Below are positions 43,407 to 55,185 of a stretch of DNA of 64,000 nt, in pieces. The position numbers and the translations under genes were made by a program. How positions within the stretch are numbered: the first letter of the stretch is position 1; every line of letters begins with the position of its first letter. Source of the DNA: Undaria pinnatifida (Eukaryota; Sar; Phaeophyceae; Laminariales; Alariaceae); the NCBI GenBank assembly GCA_012845835.1, contig JABAKD010000023.1, positions 18,081,027 to 18,145,026 on the forward strand, in the 5' to 3' direction. The notes beneath the pieces were generated by a model. It worked only from the letters and a program-made list of their open reading frames with translations. It made no database searches and was not told where the DNA came from.

Positions 43407-44329
43407 AACAAAACGAACGTAGCAAAAACCTGATGCATCACACGTATTAGTGTATGAAAGGGTTTTGGGAACAAAGAACAGGAATTAAATACAGGAGGCA
43501 GTTTGCAAATTTGAAAAAATGCCGCCACCCGTGCGAAGCCCTTGAAAACGTAACACATGATTTATACACTGCCGAAGAGGAGCAACATCGTGCAGCATCA
43601 ACAACGACTTCACAGCACTAGAGAGCAAACACAGAAAAAAACAAAGCAGAAATCAAAGATATATGGCCGCCCCCGATGAGGAGCCCTTGCCAAAGCAACA
43701 CCAGACGTTCGTTTTCGATTTTTTCGGGTTGTGATTTGGACGAAAATAGCAGCATCAATCACTCCACAGCAGTACAGTAACACAAAAACAAAATTGCAAA
43801 ATGTAAGAATTGTTGCCAGCCCCCGTGCACGAGCCCCTTGTAAAAACAATGGCACACGTACCTTTCTTCTTTCGACACAGGCCATGCATTTGCGTGTGAC
43901 TACGCCACAGCAGCACCACCACCACCACGACCACCAGAGACTACCACACCAGATAGTAGCAGTGTCGTTTCCATGTTCTCGGGCTCTCGCAGTTGGTTAG
44001 CAGCAGCAGACTGGCAGGGTTCGTTCCAAGTCACAACGCAGCATAGCTGCTCCTCCGTGTACTTACGTGTGAAGCCCAAAAATCCGTTCTGAAATCAATT
44101 ATTATTCCGAACCCCGATTTGGTCCACGAGACACAGCTGATGGTGCGTTTGATTGCGTGTACATACCCACTCCTCAGGAGTACCTCCAACACCACCACCA
44201 CCACCAGACTGCAACACAAGCAAACACCATATTTTTTTCCGCGGTCCCGGGCCTTCGCCCGCTGCGGTAGCGGGCAACCCCTGTGTGCTTGCATTTTTTT
44301 TATTTTCTTCTGCGTGCCACGGTCCTCGA
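43407..44329. other. No supported gene
   Basis: Contains related short blocks GCCCCC(G/C)...GAGCCCTTG at about 43670 and 43820 and CACCACCACCA tracts (43913-43935, 44190-44210). Open frames on both strands lack motifs. Confidence 0.5.
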
Positions 44330-45010
44330 GAACACCAGCTCCCGCCGCCCTTATTCGATCGCAACACGCCGAGCCGCGACTGAAATCGATGGCCCCGACC
44401 TCTCTGAGTCGAGGAGACTATTAACCCTGCTGCACGTTCGGCCTCGGCAAGGGTTTTGCGCCCCTGGTCATGGCGCCTGAGGAAGCTCACGAAAGATGGG
44501 AAGCTCGGTGGGAATTTCGTGCGTGGACGGGAATAAAAAATGCATTTTTTTTAGTATCACGATGTGCGATACTCTTTATGTGCTGGCATATTTTCGCGCA
44601 CGCGACAACCCAGGCTGAGTTTCTGCGCGACAGAAGCCCCTCCCTGCATCGTGATACCCGCTTCAGCTCGACCGTGCCGGCGCTCTCGCGCGAAGGGTGC
44701 GCAACAACAGTGCTGCTGAGCCCGAGAAGGCGAGTTGCTTCTTGTGCCCGGGACGATGCTCGACGCCGCGCACGATCTCGTATGCGGGTGCTTAGGATGG
44801 GGGAGGGGGAGGTTGGTTCCGTGTCGTGTGTGCTTGCCCTGCCTCTTCGGGGCGGCCATGCGTGGGGCTCGATCGTGCCGGCGGGGCAGTTTGATGTGCG
44901 GGGCAAATCGGCGCTCGTTGCTGATAGGGCAGATGGGTGCGAGCGGCGGCTTTATTTTTTTGCGCGTGCGCTGAATTGCTCTTTCTTTTTTGATGAGGAA
45001 ATGTCGGCGC
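44330..45010 (+). repeat. Dispersed repeat F, copy 2
   Basis: Homologue of 38080-38640, including the tail GCGAGCGGCGG...TTTTTGCG(C/T)GTGCGCT, but without the GC-rich repeat E that follows copy 1. Confidence 0.75.
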
Positions 45011-46920
45011 CGATCCTATCCATAGGAACACCTTCGCAAGGCATTAAAATAATCGCGCAAAGCGCCCAACAAAATGGGGGTGTTTTAGAACATGTAACAC
45101 AACAACATACGTACACTGGAGCCCTATCATAAGAAAGGGGCTCACAAGACTCTTTCGGGGAAACAAGGACTTCGATAACTTTTTATACTAAAGTTAGTGT
45201 AGGACACATTATTTCCCGAAAAATACAAAGTTCAGCCTAAAACTCGAAACGATTTTTTATCAGTGGGCCGGCACAATACTCTACAGTAGAACAGGACGTA
45301 AGAAAGGCAAGCTGATATTCTTTTTTGCAGGAAGACAATCAATCCGTGACCTGAAGTTAGTGCAGAAGACACCTTCTCCCAAATAAGAAACCTACACCCT
45401 GATCCAGGATTCCTGTTTTTCGCTATTCATGAAGATTATTCTAGGCACAATACTCTTCATACAGTAGTAACGAAATGGGGGAAAAAATGGGAAGAAACCG
45501 AAATAATTCGGGCTGAGGCTGAATTTATAATTTGAGAAAGGGTGTGATCTGTGCATTTTTTTCAGCACAGCGCCTTCCGATTTTCTTTCTTTCGTGGTGA
45601 GGTATCAGCCTTGCTTTCTTATATCCCTGTTTTTTTTTTCATGCCATGTACTAACTATTAGTGCTGGATATCATAATATATGTACAACCCGGACGGCGAG
45701 CAGCACCAACCAGCCGTAAGTGATTTTTTCACACGTTTGTGATACAAATGTTGTCGTTGCTCTCTTCTTAAGATAATGCTCAAATGCATGTTTTTTTTTC
45801 GCGTTGAACTCCTTTTTATGTATCGAGTGAAGCAGGGCTTTTGGTGACAAATTTCCAATTGCAATATTAAGCTATGCGGGTGGTTCCGCCGAAATAGACG
45901 ACACAAACACCACAACAAATAGGGCCCGTGTAACTGTAGTTCAACCAGATGATTGACGATGCTTTTTAAAAACTTCCTTCTTTAAATAGACACAAAGTCA
46001 TTCAGATTTCTGCACTCTAGTGTGGTGTGTGTTCTTGGCACTGAACCTTTCTTGCCGCGCGGCGACATCCAGCATGCCCATCATGCCTTTTTTTCACCCT
46101 AGATATACCAGCCCTCTGCTGTGGTCACAAACTACAGTACATACGAGGCGGGAAATCGAAATCGCAAATAAATAGAAACCTTTGCAGTGCTAAAACTAGA
46201 CATGTCGGAGGAGACAAGAAAACAAGACATCAAGAAGCAGAGAGGGAAACAAAATAACCGGCGAAGGAAGATAAAAAACGGGGGAGTGGGGAATAGCTAC
46301 GAGTAGGTACGAGGCAACCTCCCTGTCCTTCTTTCCCTCTCCCTAAGGATAGGCAAAACGAGAACATCGGAAAGGAAAAACAAGTGAAAGGGATCACACC
46401 TTACTTTGTCGACAACGGTGGTAGTATCGCTGTTGAACTCCCCCCTCCAAGATGAAACACAGATCAAAACTAGTGCCACAAAAAATAAAACTGCCGGCTC
46501 GCAAACGAAGCAAAAGCAATATATAGTCGAACGATCTACACTCTGTGAACTAACAAAACTCCAACGACCCGACACTGCAGACGCTAGCCTACCACATCGC
46601 CACACCACCCCATAACCACATCAAGAGGGACCGGAGTATCAAGCGACGATCAGGGGCGTAGACCCTACCGTGCGCCTTTTCACATTCACACCGCGACCAC
46701 GGCCGCTTACCGTCTGATCTAGTTTTCCCAGTTCTGCAGGCCCCGGGCCGGTGCTTTTCTGGCGGCACACTATATTGGGGCAGCCCCTCCCTCCCACGCG
46801 GGGCAGGGTGCGCCTCATGGTACGCGCCTTATCTTGTCCACGGTGGCCGCTGTGCAAGCAGATCTGAGGGCCCCGGGGTGGGCCCTCGGGCTTCTTGGGC
46901 TTCGGTTGGGCGGCGTCGTA
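45011..46920. other. No supported gene; one copy of repeat M
   Basis: At about 45340-45420 a copy of the repeat described at 50144 is seen (CTGAAGTTAGTGCAGAAG, CTCCCAAATAAGAAACC). Nothing else recognised. Confidence 0.5.
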
Positions 46921-48617
46921 CTACCCAGCCCCTTCCCCGCCGCCGCCAAAATCCAACATATCTGCAGCTCCCGCCGACACCCCTGCACCTGCCGCTGCGC
47001 CCCCTTCTTCACTGCCGCCACGAAAGCCAATAATACCTGCCCCAGACAAACTCCGCGGAACCGGAGGGGGAACAACGCTACGGACAACGGCCGCAAACGT
47101 CGCGTTCCCGTCAGCTTCCTGCAACCTAGCACGCAATGCAACATGCGGTTGACTATTAGAGTTCGTATTCTTAACGTTGGCGTGCCTTTTGAACCTATCA
47201 TAGTGATGCTGAAGTTGTTGGTAGGGTCGACAAGATCACCCGACCCCTCATCATCAGGTCCCCACAAATTCTGAAAAAGGCTGCTTTTTTCAGCAGTGTC
47301 TGCCACGTCAAGAGCAGAGACCCATTCAGGAAACATCGGGCTATCTGTTGACCAGCTGGCCGTGTCGCTTTGGGTAATTTCAAACCCGAACTGTTCGTAG
47401 CACGCTCCAATCTCCTTCGGCTGTCCGCGGTTCTTCGCAGCCATCCCAATATTCCAGCGATGATTGAAGTCCGGTGCAATCGAGTGGACCAGCGAAGGAG
47501 AAGCGCTTTAGTAGCCTGCGCAGGTAACGATGGCAACGCTTTCAAAAGGACAAACAATTGGAGCAGGCTGAGAAAATAATGAACAGGTGTACGTCAGGTC
47601 CATGATAACACGATCTACCTGGTCAACCAATAAGCCGAGGAAAAGGCTCAACATGTTACTCACTGCAACAACGAAACTGTGCGGTTTACTTGACGGCAAG
47701 TAATAGGAGCATCGGGTTATGACGTGAGGCCGTTGTGATGCGTGAACACTGTTGCTGTACCTAATAGTGATATAAAAGTAACGCGAAATACACAGACCAA
47801 GCCTCTGTACTGTTAGTCCCACTGACACAGCGACGAGTTGCGATATCCGCTTCAGTTTTCCCAGTTGCGTAGTACAGCGGCACGCCGTCAAGGTCGTTTA
47901 GACAACGAGCTTCGATGTGCTTGTGGAGCAGCTTCTTGGCCTCCAGTGCTTTCGGACGCAGGACAATTTATCCCGATTTGGCATCTATCACGTCGCAAAA
48001 TTGATCAATCGCTGAATCAAATCGAGTCAACCATCGTGTCCGCTCAGGCACCAACCGCCGACAATTCCGCAAGAAACGCGTCCAGTTAATCTATATATTC
48101 TGTCACCTACTCCGCTGCCATTCCTTGCGCTTGAAGAGCACTTTCTATTGCAGTTGGAAGCGACATCGGCATGAGCGTATTGGTCACGATACATGACCCA
48201 GTACAGGCATTGTTTTCGACTACATCTCAAGGTTTTCCATATTTCTGATCCGAGCAACGACACATGTGGCGTCAAAATCACTTGCCTCCTTGATGTCTTC
48301 CAAATTAACGATGAAGCAAGCATCTCTCAACCGAGCCATGAAGGGCTTGAAGGCGCCGCGACTATTCTTCACCGGGCGCGAGATACGTGGAAGCGCGTGG
48401 AAGATATCCAGGCGAATCTTGAGCATGCGTGGGACGCCCCCCTGATACAGTTGGTCAAAATCAACATTAATTCATAACACTCGACCAGAAAAAAAACGTA
48501 TATTAAAAGCGCACATTGACGCCGAGCAGATTTCAGAAACAAGCGGCAAATATTTGCCACCTCTACAGCACTCACGTCGTCCTGGTCGACGTTGTACATC
48601 GATCTCGTTTCCAGCTC
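46921..48617 (-). pseudogene. Broken multi-exon gene of a large uncharacterised eukaryotic family (exonuclease-like, DUF6729-type)
   Basis: Conserved blocks appear in order on the minus strand: MYNVDQDD (48617-48576), a 134-nt intron (48575-48442; GTGAGT...TATCAG), RLDIFHALPRI and HGAFKPFMARLRDA-type text reading GAFKPFMARLRDACFIVN (48441-48223), then LNDLDGVPLYYATGK and RCVSGTNSTEA (to 47798), a 49-nt GT-AG intron, VHASQRPH (47748-47664), DFNHRWNIGMAAKNRG (about 47505-47250) and a Gly-rich C-terminus ending at TAG 46921. From memory this order (DxFHA..R, GVPLYY, RGTNSxE..VH, RxRHN/RWN) is that of large proteins often annotated as 3'-5' exonuclease/DUF6729; that is recall, not a search. An in-frame TAA (47510-47508) and a frame change near 47220 suggest it is broken. 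Confidence 0.55.
48442..48575 (-). other. Spliceosomal intron, 134 nt
   Basis: Donor GAC|GTGAGT, branch-like TGACCAAC and acceptor TGTATCAG. Exons on both sides are in phase 0 and together give a continuous conserved block, which makes this the best-supported intron in this gene. Confidence 0.7.
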
Positions 48618-50143
48618 CTAGGTCGCAAGTGCGGCCGTGACCAGCGCCAAAGGCATACCCGTCGCCACCGTCCTCTTCGCCCTCGTCCGAGTCCGCATTA
48701 TAAAAACAAAACACAAATAAAATAGTTTGGTTTGTTTGGTGAATAAAAAAAAAAATCAGCAAGAAAATGAGGAACGCACTACAGGCAGGGCGTCAGACAG
48801 CTCAGCTCAATTTCTTCCTAGGACGTGGTGAGGCCTTTCCTGGCGAGCCCACCACGTGGCAAGTTGCTTCGTTAGCGAAGAAGTCGGCGCCATCGTTTGG
48901 TTGCCGGGGCTGCCCAATCTGCCGCAAGGCGAACATGGGCATCGTCCTGCAGAACACGCCTGTTACCACCGCCGTCGCTAATGTCCTTCATCGTCACACG
49001 ACCCATGGCCGCGGAGGGAGGTGCCCCTTTGTGTGCCGCGTACGTAGCAGGCTTGACCGTGCCGCGCACTTTGACCACGACGCGCTTCTGGCTGCCAGAT
49101 TGACGTGATTGAGGACGCCACCGAATCAAAGATTCAGCGGTAGTCTCATCGTCCTGTACGTTCCTAACACCAATACAACTGGCATAGTTATTGCTGTAGA
49201 GTCGCACCTAGAATTCCATGTTAAATTGACCAGGTTTTGGGGTGATACCAGGTTTAGTCGCTTGCGATGCTGATGTGTTGTGCAGGTTGTTCGTTTAGAT
49301 GTTGGTTTAGATGATGGAGGAAATAAGGCCTCGATAAATATGGTACGCGAATCCCAATCGCACCTGTGTTCCCGATGGCAAAATGGTCTTAACCGGGCCG
49401 CGTATGGAATCCTTCAATATCTCGATCTCCACCTAAACAAGAACGTACACGTAAGCACCCAGGCAGGCATACTCTACCCATAACGGCACCGGAAGTTAAA
49501 GTTCAGGCATCATTAGCATTCCACCTACAAGGAGATTCAAGATCATGGCGCCAACACTCAAGCTGGCTACAAGTAACGTTCAATGAAATACGAGCGATAA
49601 AACTACGAGCGTGAGCAGAACACGCGCGCATCGAACTGCGGTAGTATCACCAGTTGGGCGTTGAGGGGATAAGTCCAGTGAGACAAGCGGATGGTCGGGT
49701 CTGTGGGCAACTCTTTCCCAAGCAAACTAGACACTATACCCGCCAGAGAAAGATATGGCGTCTACCCCCAACACGTTCTCACGTGGTTAGCACGTCCACA
49801 GTGTTCGCGACTTTGACCTCTTCCAAATACGTCGCATCTGACTTGATGTTGACGCCGATTCTACCATGACGTACAGGTACCAAATCACGCTGGCTTTCAA
49901 CGTCGGGCAACGCAATCGAGATTTTTCGAATTGAGTACGTCTTCTGTCAGCTGCGAGCTCCCGAACCGAAAAACACGACAACCACGATTGTACCAGGTGC
50001 CAGTTGTCGTGTACCAGGTACCAGTCTTGGGCTCAGAGCTATATACATTACATATACGAGTGTACAAGCTGCGACAGCAAACAAGCTGCGACAGCAAACA
50101 AGCAGCAGCCGCAGCTTCAACAGAAATAGGGTAATTAGCCAGG
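48618..50143. other. Possible 5' exons of the broken gene; otherwise nothing supported
   Basis: 48620-48700 (-) encodes an acidic run NADSDEGEEDGGDGYAFG that could be an upstream exon. At 48872-49207 the minus strand encodes RVVVKVRGTVKPATYAAHKG and the plus strand GCRGCPICRKANMGIV; I cannot decide which, if either, is coding. TACCAGGTRCCAG palindromes lie near 49990-50035. Confidence 0.35.
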
Positions 50144-50840
50144 CTGTTGTTGACAGGAAAATAGGAAACTCGGGAAACGTTATACTGAAGTTAACGTAGA
50201 ATATTGTAGAATGTATCCTCTCCCAGATAGAAAGCCAGCCTAGGTTATCTGTGTTTTCTAGTTGTCCTGTACTACTGCACCTTGTATCTGGCGCACGATT
50301 AATCAAAGGTCAGGTATGATAATATACTTCGTACCAGGTACCAGGTATCGCATGCCCAGAGGTGTGACACCTGGTAGATCAGAGCACAACCAGCAGCGCA
50401 CAAGCACAAACAGCTGGAGCAGTAGCCTACAATGAGTAAAAAGTATCTTCATAACAGATGACATCGTACCTGGTACGACTTGAACCTCGTATCCAAATAA
50501 CAGCAGTACACGACACGTAAAAATAAGCATGGTAATGAGAAAGCCAGAATGATATTACACCACCGGAAAATAAGAAACTCGGGAGCCGTTATACTGAAGT
50601 TTCCGTAGAAGAAACCCTCTGCCAAATAAGAAAGCCAACCTCAACCTAGGTCAGTATTTCCGTGCCTTACGATGTACAGCAGTACTACAGGAGTGCAAGA
50701 CACCTAATATTAAATAAGAAACAGGGTACAGTAATAAGAAAGCCTGGCTGACATTTTGAGGAAAGTAAGAAGCTGGGGATCTTTTATACTGAAGTTTGTG
50801 TAGAACGTACCCCCTCCCAAATAAGAAAGCCACTCTACCG
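50144..50840 (+). repeat. Repeat M, three dispersed copies
   Basis: Copies at about 50144-50250, 50563-50660 and 50750-50840 share AATA(A/G)GAAACTCGGGA, TTATACTGAAGTT, GTAGAA and CTCCCAAATAAGAAAGCCA. A fourth copy is at 45340-45420. Spacing is irregular, so it is a dispersed family rather than a simple tandem repeat. Confidence 0.7.
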
Positions 50841-50992
50841 TAAGTACCGGGTAGGTATGTTTCTTATCTGGTGTTCCGTACTGCTGTGACAGGAGTAAGA
50901 TTCATCCGCACAGAGCAGGTAATGAAAAGCAGTCCACGATATAACTAATCACATCCGGCCTTGTGTAGCGTAGGTAGAGGAGTATAAGGAAA

Positions 50993-51226
50993 TTACCCCA
51001 CCCGCTTGATCCCCCCGTTGACGTGCTTTTTGTTGGCTTTGACATTGCTCTTGATCGCTGGTTCGCTGCTGTCAAAATAGATGAAGATGCACTTTTTTGC
51101 GGTTCGCTCTCCTGAGGGTCCATCACCGCTACCTCCACTGCTACCTCCATCGCCGACTCCACCATCACGACCTCCCCCATTGCTGCCTCCAATACCCCGA
51201 CCGCTGCCTCCGCCATGACACGCCAT
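50993..51226 (-). CDS. Candidate first exon: Gly/Ser-rich N-terminus, unknown
   Basis: From an ATG at 51226 the frame reads MACHGGGSGRGIGGSNGG, a long Gly/Ser/Asp run, then ERTAKKCIFIYFDSSEPAI and KSNVKANKKHVNGGIKRVG, ending at a possible donor GG|GTAATT. The start resembles the Gly-rich N-terminus of the gene at 22293, and the second half looks like a globular start rather than simple sequence. No further exon or family identified. Confidence 0.35.
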   Translation of the reverse strand: MACHGGGSGRGIGGSNGGGRDGGVGDGGSSGGSGDGPSGERTAKKCIFIYFDSSEPAIKSNVKANKKHVNGGIKRVG

Positions 51227-51664
51227 CACTACCCACGTCGTCGCATCGACAGACGGCACGTTCCGAGAAACGAAAGTAGCGACACTACAACGCTGCTAAA
51301 AGAAGCCGCCAGGGCTCGGGACCACGGAAACGAGCCTGGTGGTGGCAGGCTAGCGAAATCTCAAGTAGCCATACCAAAGCGTCGATATGCCGCCACTCGA
51401 GCATGGTGCTGACCCGCCGGCTGTTGGTGTCGGTTGCCTGGTGTCTGTGCTGCGCGTGGTCTCTTTTGCAATCTCTCTTCTCTCTCTCTCTGAGCCGCGG
51501 CGCAATCACAGCGCCCAGTGGGGCAATCATCGCCAATCATTGTTGTCTATCCTTCTAAAATCCTTACAAAACTCGTATGCCATGTGCCGAATTTATCGAA
51601 TTTGCCTGCCTATAAGCCAATCATATCGCTGGATCCTTATAAATAATCCCTCTGGTATAGGCGC

Positions 51665-51945
51665 TGTGCCGAAATGCCTTGGACCGAAAGTGCGCGAAAA
51701 CGTGTTGTTTCACGCGGCTCGCTCAGGTGCGACGTGTGAGGGTTGGGGCCCGGGGCGGCGCTGCGAAACTTACGTCATTTTTTCGGCTTCGAGAGCGCGC
51801 CGCGCGGGCCACGGGACGAGGGCGAGAGCGTGGCCCCGGGGGTATGCCCCCCGGGCAGCCGGCCGTCGGCCGAGGCGAGCGGCGCCGAGATCGGTGGGGT
51901 GGAGCTGTCGCGAAAACGCGCCTCCGGTCGAAAAAAAATGCGATA
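51665..51945 (+). repeat. GC-rich dispersed repeat E, copy 2
   Basis: Homologue of 38641-38905, here without repeat F before it. Palindromes GGCCCCGGGGGTATGCCCCCCGGG-like (about 51832-51856) and CCGGCCGTCGGCC are conserved as structures although bases differ, which points to a maintained hairpin. Confidence 0.75.
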
Positions 51946-52059
51946 TTTCTATGTTACATACATACGTTGGACATACATCAGGCCCAAATCCAGCATGCGG
52001 AGAAGACAGGGTATAAACAGAAAACGATAATATATCAGCTGTGAGATCGAGGGTTTCGT

Positions 52060-52580
52060 CGAAACTCACCTTTGAAAGATTGGTTTGATACTTCCATCGC
52101 GCGCTACATGCCAGAGGATGGCCAAATCGGTAGATGGAACATCCTGTCTGGAGGAACGTTGGAAAAACCATCTACATACATCAGGCAAAAATCAAGCATG
52201 TAGAATTGACAGAGTGGTACGAACAGTACGTACCTGAGAAAGATTGAAAGGGTGGAACCTCCCGCCGGGGGGGGCTTTCCGAAAGCGATCGACATATAAC
52301 ATGCAAATTCAAGCATCCAAAAAGACAGCCCAAGGTTGATTTGTACCAGAGAAAGACTAAAGGGTGGAACCTCCTGCCGAGGGGAACGTTTCGAAAGTTA
52401 TCTCCATAAATAAGGCAATCAGTCAAGTATGCAAAGATAAAGGGGAAAACCAGGAGATAAACTTCCAAAACAAGTAAAGAAGCAGAGGGAAAACCCGGTG
52501 TGGATGACTAAAATTGTAAATATGCTTCTACTGTAAAACCTCATGCTAGGTGGAAGGTGGAAGCGCATGAAAGGATTAAA
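52060..52580 (+). repeat. Imperfect tandem repeat of about 110-130 bp
   Basis: Units share GAAAGA(T/C)T...GGTGGAAC(A/C)TCC, GGGG...TTTCCGAAA or CGTTTCGAAA, and CATC(A/T)...AAATCAAGCATG. Four units are recognisable. A lone relative is at about 27560-27680. No coding potential. Confidence 0.65.
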
Positions 52581-53359
52581 AGCAAAAACAAGAAAACTCC
52601 GTGTGAAAAATAGGGGCGGTAAGCCTTAACGAACGCCACGAAAACCACCGCCATACCCCTCGCGACCTCTGATGCAAGCCACCGTATAATGCGTACGAGG
52701 TTCGACCTTCGAAGAGCTCTGCTAGAAGCTACGACGCACACGGCAACCTCTCGCGAACAATATCAGCCGGCTAAGAGCACTGTTTATGGTAGCCCGATGT
52801 AGGTCATAGATATTGACCTCATGAAGATTCGCCCATAGTAAGATCTGGTTACACCTGCATGTGGAGATGAATGTTGATTTCTGACAATTTCCAAGATCGG
52901 AAACTTCACCGAAAAGGTTTTTTTTCCAATCTCAGGCGGAGATCGGGACGAGGTATTTCTTTTCTAGATGTTGTCTCGCGGTTAGCCCGCATTTTTTCCA
53001 CCGCGCGCACACACAGAACAGTAATTCGCAAAGATGCGGCAGCCCCGTGGGCCATTTGCCGAGCAGCTGCCGCTTGACCCTTGCGCACCTCGAGCGCCAT
53101 GGTCTGCAGTGTCTTGTAACGCTGCGGGACGTTCGTGTCTATAGGGTGTTCAAAATTGTACAACCTTTCCCCTTAAAGTACCAACGAGTATATTGAACCT
53201 TGTTAGCTTTTGCATCTAGAATCGTTTTTAACATACGCACTGTTTGGAATTTTATGTTGGCATCATCTTTAGGCGGCGAAATGAATGTCAGGAACACATC
53301 TGTGACCTAGATCGGGATACCATAAACAGTGACCTAATCAAACACTGATACGCGTAAAC
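52581..53359. other. No supported gene
   Basis: Short open frames only. The phrase AGGGTGTTCAAAATTGTACAAC (about 53141-53163) recalls the inverted terminus of the element at 25058, but only over part of it. Confidence 0.45.
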
Positions 53360-53625
53360 CTAATAGTTGTCCAGAAGACCGCCGACGACCGTGCTGCGCA
53401 CGATAACAAGCTGAGCAACCTTGGTGGACTTGAGCTTCGTCCACTTCTTCAAGGCCAGCCCTACCTCGGAGAGAAGGCGCTTTGACGATGCTAAAGAAGC
53501 CGGAATGCATAGCACACGAGATGCCAGCTCGAGAAGAGTGAATGGCTCGCGGTGCCCCATCTACCACGCGAAAGGGCTCGCATGTCGTTCCAGCAAGTGA
53601 TACAGCGGAACCTCAGCAGCTCCGA
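53360..53625 (-). pseudogene. hAT transposase fragment: C-terminal dimerisation domain
   Basis: Reads EVPLYHLLERHASPFAW, a TAG (53563-53561) where the family has a second Trp, then FTLLELASRVLCIPASLAS, SKRLLSEVGLALKKWTKLKS and KVAQLVIVR, ending at TAG 53362-53360. This is the hAT C-terminal dimerisation block (WW...FPxLxxLAxxxLxIPASSAxSERxFS). Upstream, EEQYDAQIQSELLRF reads in another frame. The catalytic DDE core was not found, so this is an inactive remnant. It shows that hAT transposases have been present in this genome. Confidence 0.75.
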
Positions 53626-53799
53626 CTGGATCTGGGCGTCGTACTGTTCCTCGCGCCGTTTCTTGTCCGTGGCACATTTCATGTTCGGCCTTCACTGCTT
53701 TTTAGTTATTCTAAACAGGTTTCCTGGCGATTTTGTGCGATGTACTGCGCAGGGAACGTGATGTAGGGGACAAGAATTCACAATCTCCGGGTTTTCCAG

Positions 53800-53945
53800 G
53801 CGTGAAACAGCGAGTACTCGGGTACTCGTTACTCACGAGTTCGCGGGTACTCGAGCCCCAAATACTCGCGAGTTTGAAAGGACTACTCGTGCCCGTGACG
53901 AGTATTGGCAAAGATTTTGCGCTCGCGAGTACTCGGGGGGACGTT
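53800..53945. repeat. GAGTACTCG-type short array, copy 2
   Basis: Repeated CGAGTACTCGGG, ACTCGCGAGT and ACTCGTG words over about 145 bp, the same vocabulary as 26811-26958. All are near-palindromic. Confidence 0.55.
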
Positions 53946-54159
53946 GTAAGGGATACAACTCTACAGCACAGGCAAAACGCGTATGGTGCGCGGACCGCCG
54001 AAATAATGCAACGTTTTGAGAATGGAGAAACGCGAATAGCGGCAAAATAGTGAAAAGACCGCCAGCGTGGTGCGTTTTATGTTTATACCAGATGTTAATA
54101 CTACCTTAGCGTAGGGATGACGGTGATGGTGTCCAAAGGGATCTTCACGACTATGTCGG

Positions 54160-54880
54160 TTTCAGTATGCCCCGCTCGGCGTCGGCTGTATCGTGCGGCA
54201 CCGGACCGCCCGCGCCACCACAATCGTGCCACGGCCGCCCCACGCGTCAACCCTCGGTATCCCTAGCGTAAGAACGAGCGCCGATGCCGCACTCAGCGAG
54301 CGGGGGGCTGGGGAAGACCCTCTCCTGGGGATGGCTCGCTCTCTCCCCAGGAAGGCTGTGGGGAATAGTAAAAAGTGCAAATCCCACGTCGAGTACAAAC
54401 CAAACGCGCCTGTTTGCTGCTGTCGTACTGCTGTAGTACTGTTGCACATGGTGACTGGGTTGTTTGGTGGGTGGACGGGTTGGTCGGCGGGTGGATGGGT
54501 GGGTGGGTGCGTCGTTTTTGTACCCGGGTGAGTGCTTTCGTGCCTGTGGGAGGTGACCCTGTTTTTTTTTTTATTACAATGTTTTGTCTTTATCCACTGT
54601 ACCGGCTTGCTCTGACAAGGTCGGGTACAAACCGACGCATCTGTTTGCTGCTGTACGTGGTGCTATACTACTGTATCACATGACGGTTGGGTAGGTTGGT
54701 GGGTGGATGGCTTGGTTGATGGGTGGGTGGTCGTGTGGTACGTGGGTGAGTGTTTTCGTGCCTGTATACGGAGCGCCTCTGGCATACATAACGCATGTAA
54801 TCCCACCCAAACTTGACCAGTGGGGGGCGAATTATAAATTGCACTGCTTCCCGTTTGGCACCGTGCTTCCACTCAGTGGT
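54160..54880 (+). repeat. GGGTGGATGG/CTGCTGTA-rich repeat L, two units
   Basis: Units at about 54385-54560 and 54605-54765 share GTTTGCTGCTGT, CACATG, GGTGGGTGGATGG and GTGAGTG(C/T)TTTCGTGCCTG. Related to the 13.5-17.1 kb array and to the duplication at 55.2-57.2 kb. Confidence 0.7.
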
Positions 54881-55185
54881 GCAAATTTATAATCCACCCT
54901 CCGGTGCAACCGCCGGAGGCTGTTAGCACGAAGTGCGAACCGTCATTACACGTGTCGGACCTGGTACCAGGTGTCTTATTACACTACAATAGGCATATGG
55001 CTTTCATCCCTGCGTTTTCCGAGCCCCAATCCCATCGGCCGAAGTTCCCCAACCACCCACCCCCGTTCAATCAGGGGGCGAGGCGCGCGCGGCGGGAGTT
55101 GCCCCTCGGGGGAACGCCCCAGTCTCGCCGCACCTGTTGAGCAAGTTTAGCGACTATCATCTCATCATGTTCATTAATGGATAGA

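Noticed and set aside
48767-49108. Plus-strand frame with a CxxCPIC-like motif
   Set aside because: Not rejected outright, but the minus strand is equally open and carries the direction of the neighbouring gene; left undecided rather than called.
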